NCBI RefSeq assembly: GCF_009708215.1
Contig: NZ_CP046175.1
Location: forward strand, 4,526,001-4,590,000
DNA length: 64,000 nt
Direction of reading: 5' to 3'
From: Occultella kanbiaonis
Lineage (GTDB): Bacteria; Actinomycetota; Actinomycetes; Actinomycetales; Beutenbergiaceae
How positions within the stretch are numbered: position 1 is the stretch's first letter; each line of letters opens with the position of its first letter. Made by a program: the position numbers and the translations under genes. This document shows positions 17,543 to 25,177 of the stretch, piece after piece. A model generated the notes under the pieces. It searched no databases and was not told where the DNA came from. It was given only the letters and a program-made list of their open reading frames with translations.

Positions 17543-18225
17543 AGCACGGCGCCGAGCAGTCTGGCGGCGACGGAGCGGATGGTCACCACGGTGACGTCCG
17601 GCCCGACGGCGGCGGTCGCCGCCGCGCGCATGGTCTCGTCGAAGCCCATGCAGTCGAGCACGATCAGGTCCGCCTCCGTAGCGAGCGTCGCCGCGGCCGC
17701 GGCGATCGTCTCGACCGTTTCTGTGTACGGGCTCGCCGCGGTGGCCGCGCTCGGGCGCACCCCGATGCTGGCTGCCCAGTGCTCGTATGCCTCGGCGGTC
17801 TGCTCGGGCAGCGGCCGCACCACACCCAGCCGCGCGCCGGGCCCGAACCCGCCGAGCAGGCCCCGGACGCCGTCGTGCGCCAGGCGTTCCACCCCGAACA
17901 GCGGGCGCTCATGCACCAGTGCCGGGAACAGACCGCCGCACATCAGCAGGCTCAGGTCGGCGCCGTCCTGCTCGGCCCGAGTGACGGCCTCCTGCAGCAG
18001 GGGCACCGCGCGGTCGTGACCGAAGACCGCCGAACCACCGTCGCGCAGGCGTGAGGTGAGCGCGGACTCGCCGGGGCGCGGTGCGAGGGCGGCGATCTGT
18101 TCGGCGTCGAGGCCGTCCAGGGCGCCGTACTCGCGGATGTCGTCCGCGGGCAGCACCGGGAGGATCTCGGGGGTGACATCGGTGCGAGGTGCCTGGCCGA
18201 TGGTGATCAGGGCGAGCGTGGTCAT
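17539..18225 (-). CDS. AroM family protein
   Basis: A 228-residue protein with the AroM signature IGQAPRTDV near the N-terminus and LLMCGGLFPAL mid-protein. AroM proteins share the Asp/Glu racemase fold but have no established activity. The two cysteines (MCGG and LDCMGF) sit where racemase catalytic cysteines would be. The gene starts eight bases after the S33 peptidase stop and overlaps the racemase start by four, so two racemase-fold proteins are made together. In other bacteria AroM genes are known beside shikimate genes, but there are none here, so a link to aromatic synthesis is unlikely. Confidence 0.85.
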   Translation of the reverse strand: MTTLALITIGQAPRTDVTPEILPVLPADDIREYGALDGLDAEQIAALAPRPGESALTSRLRDGGSAVFGHDRAVPLLQEAVTRAEQDGADLSLLMCGGLFPALVHERPLFGVERLAHDGVRGLLGGFGPGARLGVVRPLPEQTAEAYEHWAASIGVRPSAATAASPYTETVETIAAAAATLATEADLIVLDCMGFDETMRAAATAAVGPDVTVVTIRSVAARLLGAVL

Positions 18226-18233
18226 GGTTCCCC

Positions 18234-19529
18234 TCAGCGTCGGAGTGTGCGGATGAGCCGGTCGAGCAGGTTGCGGCCGTCCACACGGATTCCGTCGTGC
18301 TGGTAGTCGTTGGTGATGATCGGGCGGAGCCCGCGGATGGCCGCCGCGGTGGCCAGGGAGGTCTGCCGCGGGACGAACATGTCGTCGTGGTAGATCGCCG
18401 CAGCGACCGGGACGGTGTTCTCGGCGAGCACGTCGGGGTCGTACAGGGCGGGCAGGTCCGCACGGCGGGCGAGGAGGTCAGCGGTGTTCCGGAGCGGGAC
18501 CAGGGCCGGGTCCTCCTCGAACTGCCACGGGTAGATGTGCTCGCCGGTGAATCGGAACGGGGCGCCCGGGCCGGCGTCCAGTGCGAACTCGCCGAACTCG
18601 TCCCGGACCCGGTGCGCCGCCCACTGCGTGGCGCCGCCGGTGGCCGCGCCCTGGGCGTAGATGCTCTCGTGCAGCACGGCGTACAGAGGGCGCGGCGCGA
18701 AGCTCAGGGCCCTGCCGACCTCGTCGAGGAACGAGTCGGTCAGCCGGCGGGCGCCGTTGACCGTGGTGAACGGCGACTCCAGGGCGTAATGCAGCGAGTC
18801 GAAGCCGGTCCGGGTGCCAAGGTTGATCCCGAGGGTGCGCAGTCGGCGGGAGCTGAGCCGCTCCCCGGTGGGCAGGATCTCCGCCTCGCCGTCCAGGTGC
18901 GCCGCGACCGCCCGGGCCGTCTGCTCGTCCTGCGGGTGCCGGGCGAAGTACTCCAGGTTGCGGCGGGCGGTGGCGGCATACGTGAGCCGGTAGGTGTCCT
19001 CGACGGGGGTGCGCAGGCCCGGCAGCCCGGCCGTGATCATGGCTTCCCGGATCCCCGCCGGTGCCTGGGAGAGGTAGGCGGTGATGACGAAGCCGCCGAA
19101 GCTCTGCCCGAGCAGCGTCCACGGCGCGTCCCCGATGAGCTCGGTCCGCAGCGCCTCGGCGTCGGCCACGATGGCATCGGCGCGCAGGTGCGACAGGTAC
19201 TGCGCCTGCGCCACCGCGTCCCCGGTGAGGGTCTGCCGGTTCGCCGGCGTCGACCGGCCGGTCCCGCGTTGGTCCAGCAGCAGCACCCGGTAGTCCTCGA
19301 GCGCGCGGTCGAGCCAGCCACCGATCGAGTCCGGCCGGTTGGCCCGGTTACCCGGCCCACCCTGGAACCAGACCAGGTACGGATGGTGGGATCCGCCGTC
19401 GCGCACGATCTCGCGGGCGAACACGTCGATGGTGCCGGGCGTGGCACCGGTGTGGTCGAGCGGGACCTTGAGCTCGTGCTCGCGGACGTCGTGGCCGTCG
19501 ATCCGGTAGCCGGCCGTGGTCAGCGACAT
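18234..19529 (-). CDS. Alpha/beta hydrolase, S33 proline-iminopeptidase-like
   Basis: A 431-residue alpha/beta hydrolase of the proline iminopeptidase (S33) type. It has the oxyanion GGPG (VWFQGGPGNRA), the motif LLLDQRGTGRS typical of S33, the nucleophile elbow GQSFGG and a C-terminal histidine in NDYQHDG. Such enzymes release N-terminal proline or related residues from short peptides. The ATG overlaps the upstream stop (ATGA), which decides the start over longer in-frame options. It lies between the M29-like and AroM genes in a tightly packed operon, consistent with cleavage of an imported peptide. Confidence 0.88.
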   Translation of the reverse strand: MSLTTAGYRIDGHDVREHELKVPLDHTGATPGTIDVFAREIVRDGGSHHPYLVWFQGGPGNRANRPDSIGGWLDRALEDYRVLLLDQRGTGRSTPANRQTLTGDAVAQAQYLSHLRADAIVADAEALRTELIGDAPWTLLGQSFGGFVITAYLSQAPAGIREAMITAGLPGLRTPVEDTYRLTYAATARRNLEYFARHPQDEQTARAVAAHLDGEAEILPTGERLSSRRLRTLGINLGTRTGFDSLHYALESPFTTVNGARRLTDSFLDEVGRALSFAPRPLYAVLHESIYAQGAATGGATQWAAHRVRDEFGEFALDAGPGAPFRFTGEHIYPWQFEEDPALVPLRNTADLLARRADLPALYDPDVLAENTVPVAAAIYHDDMFVPRQTSLATAAAIRGLRPIITNDYQHDGIRVDGRNLLDRLIRTLRR

Positions 19530-20596
19530 CAGTAGCCCTCGACGCCGAGTCTGCGGCAGATCTCGACCAGTTCGGGGTGCACGTAGCGCCCGTCCTCCTC
19601 GATCGGGGTGCCGTCCACGAAGATGCTCGGGGACACCGCGGATCCGTCGGAGTGCGCCGGCGCGACCCACGGTTCGCCGCCGATCCAGGCTCCCTTGGTG
19701 CCGATGCCGAACTCGACGCAGCCGAACACCCGCTCGTCCTCGACGATCCGGCCGGTGGACCGCGTCACGCCGGGGTTGTAGCCGAGCGACCAGTGCGCCA
19801 CCCGGTACATGTTCGGGTCGTTCTGGGCGGCGAGCCAGTTGCGGTAGATCTGGGCATCGCGGCCCTCGCCGGCCACGTCGGTGACCACACCGTCGGCGAC
19901 CGTGAGCGTGATCGGGTTGGCGATCAGCCCGTTGTCGTCCGGCGGCCAGGCGGCGCCGTCGAAGACGATCGTGCCGTTCTGGCTCTCCTCGATCGGGTTC
20001 CAGGAAATCTGCCCCGCGAGCATCACCGACATGCCGGGCTTGTCCGCCGGGATGCCGCGCACGTGGATCGGGCGGTCGCCGGTGCGGCCGGTGATGTCCA
20101 TGCCGTTGGCGGACGTGATCCGGATCTCCTCACCGGCGCTGAGCAGCTCGACGAGCTTGTCCCCCAGCTCGCGGACGCCTGCGTAGTCGACCTTCGCCAC
20201 GGTGTCCACGAGCATCTGCACGTCCAAGCCGGTCAGGCAGGTGTAGCGGGTGCCGCGGGCCATGGCGGCGCGGAACGCGTCCGAGTGCATCAGGTAGCCG
20301 AGTTGGAGCTCGATCCAGACGTCCGCACCGAGGGCGGCGCCGGCGACCGGGGCCGGCGGCTCGATCGCGGAAGCCCACCGGGTCTCGTAACGGACGATCA
20401 CGGGGTGCGCTCCGGCGGCCATCGCCGCGCCGCCGAGCAGGTCGGCGACGCGCATGTCCGAGGACGTGTCTGTGGTGATGAGGACGTTCTCCCCCGGCTT
20501 GACGCACATGATCTCCTCGATCAGTTTGCGTGCGCCGACCATGGCCTCGAAGGACAGATACTCGCTGCGGGACTCGATTCGGTTGGTGACCTCCAT
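19529..20596 (-). CDS. M29 aminopeptidase / NicX-like metalloprotein
   Basis: A 355-residue protein related to M29 aminopeptidases and the homologous ring-cleaving dioxygenase NicX. Possible metal ligands occur in the right order: two glutamates in ISWNPIEESQNG, His and Tyr in VAHWSLGYNPG, and His-x-Asp in VAPAHSDG. The N-terminal half is the Rossmann-like half (GENVLITTDTSSDMRVADLL). Start ATG follows AAGGGAG. Peptidase versus dioxygenase activity cannot be settled by eye; the neighbouring S33 peptidase and OPT transporter favour peptidase. A small inverted repeat (GGCGG and CCGCC) lies in the 71 bases upstream. Confidence 0.75.
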   Translation of the reverse strand: MEVTNRIESRSEYLSFEAMVGARKLIEEIMCVKPGENVLITTDTSSDMRVADLLGGAAMAAGAHPVIVRYETRWASAIEPPAPVAGAALGADVWIELQLGYLMHSDAFRAAMARGTRYTCLTGLDVQMLVDTVAKVDYAGVRELGDKLVELLSAGEEIRITSANGMDITGRTGDRPIHVRGIPADKPGMSVMLAGQISWNPIEESQNGTIVFDGAAWPPDDNGLIANPITLTVADGVVTDVAGEGRDAQIYRNWLAAQNDPNMYRVAHWSLGYNPGVTRSTGRIVEDERVFGCVEFGIGTKGAWIGGEPWVAPAHSDGSAVSPSIFVDGTPIEEDGRYVHPELVEICRRLGVEGY

Positions 20597-20667
20597 GGGT
20601 CACTCCCTTCGTTTGACTTGACGTGACGGCGGAGCCGCCGCGGGGTGGTCGAGGGGCCGGCCGTGCG

Positions 20668-22338
20668 TCAGCGGAAGACGCGGCCGAGGGATGCGAGCGC
20701 GTCACCGGCGATGAGGCCCGCTCCGACGAGGGAGAGTTCCTCCTCCGCCTTGGGGCCCTTGACGTGCCGGACGACCAGACGGACCGCGAGCGCGCCCGCC
20801 ACCAGGAAGCAGGCCCAGGGCACCGAGAGGAGCAGGCCGGTGGCGAGCATGACGCCCATCTGTCGCTTCGGGCCGCCGATGGCCTGGATGAGCGCGCCCG
20901 GGATCGCCCAGATCACCAGGTTGCGCACGGCATCGGGGTCGGTCAGGCCGGCCGTGATGGTGTCCGCGTACACGACCGCCACCGGCGGGATCAGCCCGTC
21001 CTCGAAGTAGGAGCGCCACAGCAGCGCGACCACGACGAGCGCGACGACGAAGCCGACGATCGCCGAGTAGTACTGCTGGCGACGCCCGTCCCGCTCGTAC
21101 GCGTCGTACTGCGGGTGGCGGGAGTGGACCTTGCGGAGCACCCAGCCGGCCTTGAGGTCGTAGCCCATGTCGGCGAACGCCGGCCCGGTGGCCGCGCAGT
21201 ACCCGACCAGCACCACCAGGGGAACCTCCGGGAGCCCGACGACGAGGCCGATCACGAGGAAGATCAGGGTGACCGCGAACGCCGGGAACCAGCCGGAGTG
21301 CATGGCGGCGAGGCCGACGATGATCTCGTGGACGAACGCGGCGAACGCCGCGAACAGGGCCCAGCCGATGATCGCCGGGATGCTCATCTCGGTGACGAGG
21401 CCGGTGATGATGGCCAGCAGCACGGCGCCGGCGAGGAACATCACCACACCGGAGGACAGGGCTCGCCGGAGTTGCCCGGGGGTGACCGAGTCGGCGTCGG
21501 CGGGGTCGGCCGCGGTGGGGTCGGCGGCCGCGGCCTGCGCGGCGGTGTCGTCGCCGGCCCGCTGGGCCTTGCTGCGCCGGTTGCTGAGCAGGACGCCGGC
21601 CTGGATCAGGGCCACGATGCCCGCGCCGATCATGACGCCGTGCGGGATGAACTGACCGCTCAGGGAGAAGTCAGCCAGGCCGGGCAGCAGGGTGATGAAC
21701 TGGTTGACGGCGAGCCCGATGGCGAACATGAACAGGGCGACGACGTTGCCGATCAGGGCCACGCCGGCGGCGGACCCGCTGAGCCCGACCCAGGCCAGCA
21801 CCGCACCGACCACGCCGCCGCCGGCGAGCACGGCGGCGCGCTTGCCGCCCTTGTCACCGGCCTTGATGGTCTCGGCGGCGGCGATACCCGGCGGCCAGGC
21901 TGCGGTGGCCGGCAGGAACCGGGAGCCGAAGCTGCGGTAGAGCACCCAGGAGTCCACACCGAGGCCGACGACAGCGCCGATCAGCAGCGGCCAGACGAGG
22001 TCGATCCGCCCATACGCCCAGCCGATCGCCATCGGGGTCAGCAGCGCGTTCGCGGCGCCGAACGTGGCCGATGAGATCGCGGTCTGGGCCAGGTTCTGCC
22101 GGTTCGTGTCACGGAACTTCCCGAAGAACCCGATACCGATCCGGCCGATCACCATCGCGATCAGCGCGCCCACCACGGAGGTGTTCGCGGAGATGCCGAG
22201 CGTGGTGATCAGGTGCAGGCCGATGTAGGCGCCGAGGACCGAGAGCAGGACGGTGAGGATGAGCGTGGCGGGCGCGAAGGCCCGGGGGTGCACCAGCCGC
22301 TCCTCGGTCGTGGTGCTGGGCGTGGTTCGTTCGGCCAT
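20668..22338 (-). CDS. OPT/YSL family oligopeptide transporter
   Basis: A 556-residue polytopic membrane protein of the OPT family, proton-coupled importers of small peptides or metal chelates. About a dozen hydrophobic segments are visible, starting with ATLILTVLLSVLGAYIGLHL; a charged Ala/Asp-rich cytoplasmic loop (residues ~265-300) separates the two halves; and the C-terminal half has YDLKAGWVLRKVHSRHPQ and AIPGALIQAIGGPKRQMG. The ATG follows AAGGAGG. It lies 43 bases after the IclR gene and 71 bases before the M29-like gene, so it probably brings in the substrate for the following enzymes and is cotranscribed with the regulator. Confidence 0.85.
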   Translation of the reverse strand: MAERTTPSTTTEERLVHPRAFAPATLILTVLLSVLGAYIGLHLITTLGISANTSVVGALIAMVIGRIGIGFFGKFRDTNRQNLAQTAISSATFGAANALLTPMAIGWAYGRIDLVWPLLIGAVVGLGVDSWVLYRSFGSRFLPATAAWPPGIAAAETIKAGDKGGKRAAVLAGGGVVGAVLAWVGLSGSAAGVALIGNVVALFMFAIGLAVNQFITLLPGLADFSLSGQFIPHGVMIGAGIVALIQAGVLLSNRRSKAQRAGDDTAAQAAAADPTAADPADADSVTPGQLRRALSSGVVMFLAGAVLLAIITGLVTEMSIPAIIGWALFAAFAAFVHEIIVGLAAMHSGWFPAFAVTLIFLVIGLVVGLPEVPLVVLVGYCAATGPAFADMGYDLKAGWVLRKVHSRHPQYDAYERDGRRQQYYSAIVGFVVALVVVALLWRSYFEDGLIPPVAVVYADTITAGLTDPDAVRNLVIWAIPGALIQAIGGPKRQMGVMLATGLLLSVPWACFLVAGALAVRLVVRHVKGPKAEEELSLVGAGLIAGDALASLGRVFR

Positions 22339-22381
22339 GGATGGCCTCCTTCATGGGGGGATGCTTGCCGGGGACGCCCGG

Positions 22382-23134
22382 TCAGCTCCGGAGGGTCGCT
22401 CCGATGTCGCTGGCGGCGTGGCGGACGGCGTCGATCAGCTCTGTGGAGCGATCTGCCATGTACTGCGGGGGCCCGAGGGTGGTCACGGATCCGAAGACTG
22501 CTCCCTCGAGCAGGATCGGCGCGGAGATCGCCATGACCCGCTCGTCGAACTCTCCCGTCGAGACGGCGTAGCCGAGGCTGCGAACCTGCTCGTGGCGGGT
22601 CTGGAGCGCGGCCACCTCGACCGCCGGCGGGTCCTCGTCGCCGGCCGCGACCAGGATCTCGCGGGCGTCCAGCACCGTCGAGAACGCGAAGATCGCGTGC
22701 CCGGTGGCGCCGAGGTGGCCGGGGTAGGTGCGCCCGAGCGCGGTGTTGTACCGCACCATGCCCGGACCGTCGACGGCCGCGACCGTGCGGTACCGGGCGC
22801 CGTCGGGCACGCAGACGACCGTGCTCTCGCCAGTGGTGGTCGAGAGCACCGCCAGGTGCGGCTCGAGGCGGTGCCGCACGCCCTCGCTGTGTTCGGCGAG
22901 ATGGCCGAGCACCACGAGGGCCGGGCCGAGGGAGTAGCGCCGGGTGACCGGATCGAGAACGGTGAAACCCTGGGCGGCCAGCGTGGCGAGCACCCGCTGC
23001 GTCTGGGACTTGTCCAGGCCGAGTTCTCGTGCCAGCTCGGAGACGCCTCGCGTCGGGTTTTCGTGGGTGAAGGACCGAAGCACTGCGAGCGCGCGGCCGA
23101 CCGTCTGCAGGTGCCCTGCGTTGGGTGCGGCCAT
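22382..23134 (-). CDS. IclR family transcriptional regulator
   Basis: A 250-residue IclR-type regulator. Residues ~6-65 form the winged helix (VGRALAVLRSFTHENPTRG, SELARELGLDKSQTQRVLATL) and the rest is the effector-binding GAF-like domain (LGRTYPGHLGATGHAIFAF, VSTGEFDERVMAISAPI). ATG at 23134 is chosen because AGGAG precedes it by seven bases; the ORF can extend to 23155. A 20-base palindrome and a good sigma-70-type promoter lie just upstream, so it probably represses its own transcription unit, which includes the transporter. The effector is unknown but is likely the imported compound or a product. Confidence 0.9.
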   Translation of the reverse strand: MAAPNAGHLQTVGRALAVLRSFTHENPTRGVSELARELGLDKSQTQRVLATLAAQGFTVLDPVTRRYSLGPALVVLGHLAEHSEGVRHRLEPHLAVLSTTTGESTVVCVPDGARYRTVAAVDGPGMVRYNTALGRTYPGHLGATGHAIFAFSTVLDAREILVAAGDEDPPAVEVAALQTRHEQVRSLGYAVSTGEFDERVMAISAPILLEGAVFGSVTTLGPPQYMADRSTELIDAVRHAASDIGATLRS

Positions 23135-23155
23135 GCGAAGTCTCCTGTTGCTCAT

Positions 23156-23175
23156 ATCGGGTCGAGCGAACCGAT
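23156..23175 (-). promoter_or_regulatory. Candidate IclR operator (20-bp palindrome)
   Basis: ATCGGGTCGAGCGAACCGAT has 16 of 20 positions symmetrical (ATCGG-N-TCG-NN-CGA-N-CCGAT). It covers the predicted transcription start and touches the -10 of the IclR promoter, the usual place for autorepression. Confidence 0.6.
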
Positions 23176-23202
23176 ACTAGCAACACTCCCACGAGTGTGT
23201 AA
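23174..23202 (-). promoter_or_regulatory. Sigma-70-type promoter of the IclR-OPT operon
   Basis: Reading the minus strand, TTACAC (23202-23197) is followed after exactly 17 bases by TAGTAT (23179-23174). The transcript would start near 23167, 33 bases before the IclR start codon. Confidence 0.6.
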
Positions 23203-23258
23203 CGGCCGGGTTAACGCCGTCGACCGATCTGGACGGCGAGCGCGCCGACTGGACGCGA

Positions 23259-23298
23259 ACGGGGCGGGACCGCGAGCGAACTCGCGATCCCGCCCCGT
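23259..23298 (-). terminator. Strong hairpin terminator after the DUF1177 gene
   Basis: An 11-bp plus 6-bp stem (ACGGGGCGGGA and CGCGAG pairing with CTCGCG and TCCCGCCCCGT) with one mismatch and a CGAA loop. No T-run follows, which is common in high-GC actinobacteria. It separates DUF1177 transcription from the IclR promoter 57 bases further on. Confidence 0.65.
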
Positions 23299-23315
23299 CC
23301 GGCGGCAGTTGGGGC

Positions 23316-24263
23316 TCAGTCGGTGCCGACACCCTGCAGGTGCGTGGCATCCCCGTACAGACGCGTCAGGGTGGCGAACTCCTGCTCGTCGCAGAAGGAC
23401 AGCGAGCCGTCGCCGAACCCCTTCGCGACCTCGAGCGCGTAGCGGGCCGCGAGGGCGATGTCGACCTCATGGCTCGCCCCGGTCGCGGAGCCGGCCACCG
23501 CTGTGACCGCCGTCAGCGCGACACCCACCACCGGCACCTGCGCGGCCACGGCCGGCTGCAGGATCGAGTTGATGTGGTAGAGCCCGTTGGCGTAGGGCGT
23601 GATGTCCTGGGTGGACAGCGGGAACACCTGGGCCGGCTCACCGCAGACGCTCTCGTACACGGAGACCAGGTCCGGGCTGACCGGCAGGATGTAGCCCTGC
23701 CGCACGGTGGGTGAGATCGCGATGCCGCGGTGATTGATGACGCGGTTGCCCTTCGTGGTGTCGATCGAGACGATCGCGTCCATCTCCGGCAGCACCTCGT
23801 TGTCGTTCATGACGCCCATGTCCACGGGCGAGTCCATGAACGGGACCGGCTCGTGCGGACGGGTCGGCGCCCAGGCGCACACGTGCGTGCCGATGATGAC
23901 GTCCCCGGGCAGCCGATCGCCCCGGGCGTACATCTCGACCACCTTCGCCGCGGTGGCCAGGGCCGCCGTCGCCCCGTCTCCGTCGGAGACGTAGCCGATC
24001 CGCTCGGGGCGCGCACCGATCCCGCCGAGGCGCCCGATCACACCGAGGGTGCGGGCGTCCCCGCCCGAGGAGCGCCCATCCGTGCCGGGCACGCGGACGG
24101 TCACGAAGTCGGTGTGGCCCTTGTCGCCCTGCACTCTCGTCACGTCGATGCCGATCGCCTCGACCACGTCGCCGGCGAGGTCGCGCAGGTGCGCGGCGAC
24201 CCGTTCGCCGTCGACGCGCGGGTCGTCGAGGAGGTCGAGGATGGTCAGGACGTGCTTGAGCAT
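23316..24263 (-). CDS. DUF1177 domain-containing protein
   Basis: A 315-residue protein of the DUF1177 family, function unknown. Recognisable stretches are LDLLDDPRVDGERVA at the N-terminus, VQGDKGHTDFVTVRVPG, ERIGYVSDGDGATAAL, PGDVIIGTHVCAWAPTRPH and VSIDTTKGNRVINHRGI. The pattern of His, Asp and Cys in these blocks (THVC, SDGDG) suggests a metalloenzyme, but this is inference. AGGAGC precedes the ATG. It is the first gene on the minus strand of the cluster, has its own terminator, and is divergent from dipeptidase E. DUF1177 genes found next to AroM and OPT genes suggest a shared pathway. Confidence 0.85.
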   Translation of the reverse strand: MLKHVLTILDLLDDPRVDGERVAAHLRDLAGDVVEAIGIDVTRVQGDKGHTDFVTVRVPGTDGRSSGGDARTLGVIGRLGGIGARPERIGYVSDGDGATAALATAAKVVEMYARGDRLPGDVIIGTHVCAWAPTRPHEPVPFMDSPVDMGVMNDNEVLPEMDAIVSIDTTKGNRVINHRGIAISPTVRQGYILPVSPDLVSVYESVCGEPAQVFPLSTQDITPYANGLYHINSILQPAVAAQVPVVGVALTAVTAVAGSATGASHEVDIALAARYALEVAKGFGDGSLSFCDEQEFATLTRLYGDATHLQGVGTD

Positions 24264-24426
24264 GGGGGCTCCTGTTCATCGGTCAAGCGGTTGGCGGCAC
24301 CGGGCGATCGGCCCGGCGCGGCCTCAGACTAACCACCCCGGCCGAGCGGGAGGCCCCACGCCGGGTGCCGCATGCCCGGCCGGAGGTGGCACGATGAACG
24401 GGCCCGACCCCCACCGAGAGGCGACG

Positions 24427-25122
24427 ATGGAACTCCTGCTGCTGTCCAACTCCACGGCCCCGGGCAGGGGCTATCTCGAGCACGCGCAGGACGCGATCGC
24501 CGAGGCGTTCACGGGGGTCGCGCGCATCGGGTTCGTGCCGTTCGCACTCGCCGACCACGACGCCTACACCGCACAGGTCCGCCGTGGGCTGTCCTTCCTC
24601 GACGCCGAGGTGGTGGGCCTGCACGAACGCCCGGACGACCCGTTGGCCGGTCTCGACGCGGTGTTCGTCGGCGGTGGCAACTCGTTCCGGCTCTTGGACC
24701 AGCTGCAGCGGCGCGGCCTCGTCGAGGCGATCCGGGACGCCGTCGCGGGTGGGCTGCGCTACCTCGGCTCGAGCGCGGGCACCAATGTGGCGACCCCGAG
24801 CATCCGGACCACGAACGACATGCCGATCGTGGAGCCGGCCTCGTTCGCGGGCATCGGCCTGGTGCCGTTCCAGATCAATCCGCACTACCTCGACCCGGAC
24901 CCGAGCTCGAGCCATCAGGGCGAGACCCGCGACGAGCGCCTGCAGCAGTACCTGGAGGAGAACGACGTCCCGGTGCTCGCGATGCGGGAGGGCACCTGGC
25001 TGCGCCGCAGCGGCGCCTCGCTCACCCTCGGCGGCGTGGCCACCGGTGCGCGGCTGTACCGCAAGGGCGAGCCGACGGCGGAGGTCACCACGGGCTCGGA
25101 CCTGAGCAGCCTGCTGGGCTGA
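24427..25122 (+). CDS. pepE: Dipeptidase E (S51 peptidase)
   Basis: A 231-residue serine peptidase of family S51; dipeptidase E cleaves N-terminal aspartyl dipeptides in the cytoplasm. The nucleophile elbow is GSSAGTNVA, with VFVGGGNSFRLLDQL before it and the histidine in INPHYLDPDP after it. The ATG at 24427 follows GAGAGG; an ATG at 24394 is an alternative. It faces away from the DUF1177 gene across a 163-base gap in which I see only a weak TAGTCT box for DUF1177. Its function fits the peptide-degrading theme of the neighbouring cluster. Confidence 0.88.
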   Translation: MELLLLSNSTAPGRGYLEHAQDAIAEAFTGVARIGFVPFALADHDAYTAQVRRGLSFLDAEVVGLHERPDDPLAGLDAVFVGGGNSFRLLDQLQRRGLVEAIRDAVAGGLRYLGSSAGTNVATPSIRTTNDMPIVEPASFAGIGLVPFQINPHYLDPDPSSSHQGETRDERLQQYLEENDVPVLAMREGTWLRRSGASLTLGGVATGARLYRKGEPTAEVTTGSDLSSLLG

Positions 25123-25177
25123 GTGGGGTCGCACACACCCCAACGCAATCGGCGCGGACGTGGTGGAGAATGGAAGG

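Noticed and set aside
20623-22074. 483-codon plus-strand ORF across the OPT gene
   Set aside because: His/Gly/Asp/Arg-rich translation of an antisense frame; the minus strand has a clear membrane transporter.
24285-24310. Second copy of the IclR palindrome before DUF1177
   Set aside because: ATCGGTCAAGCGGTTGG shares only one half with the proposed operator; symmetry is missing.
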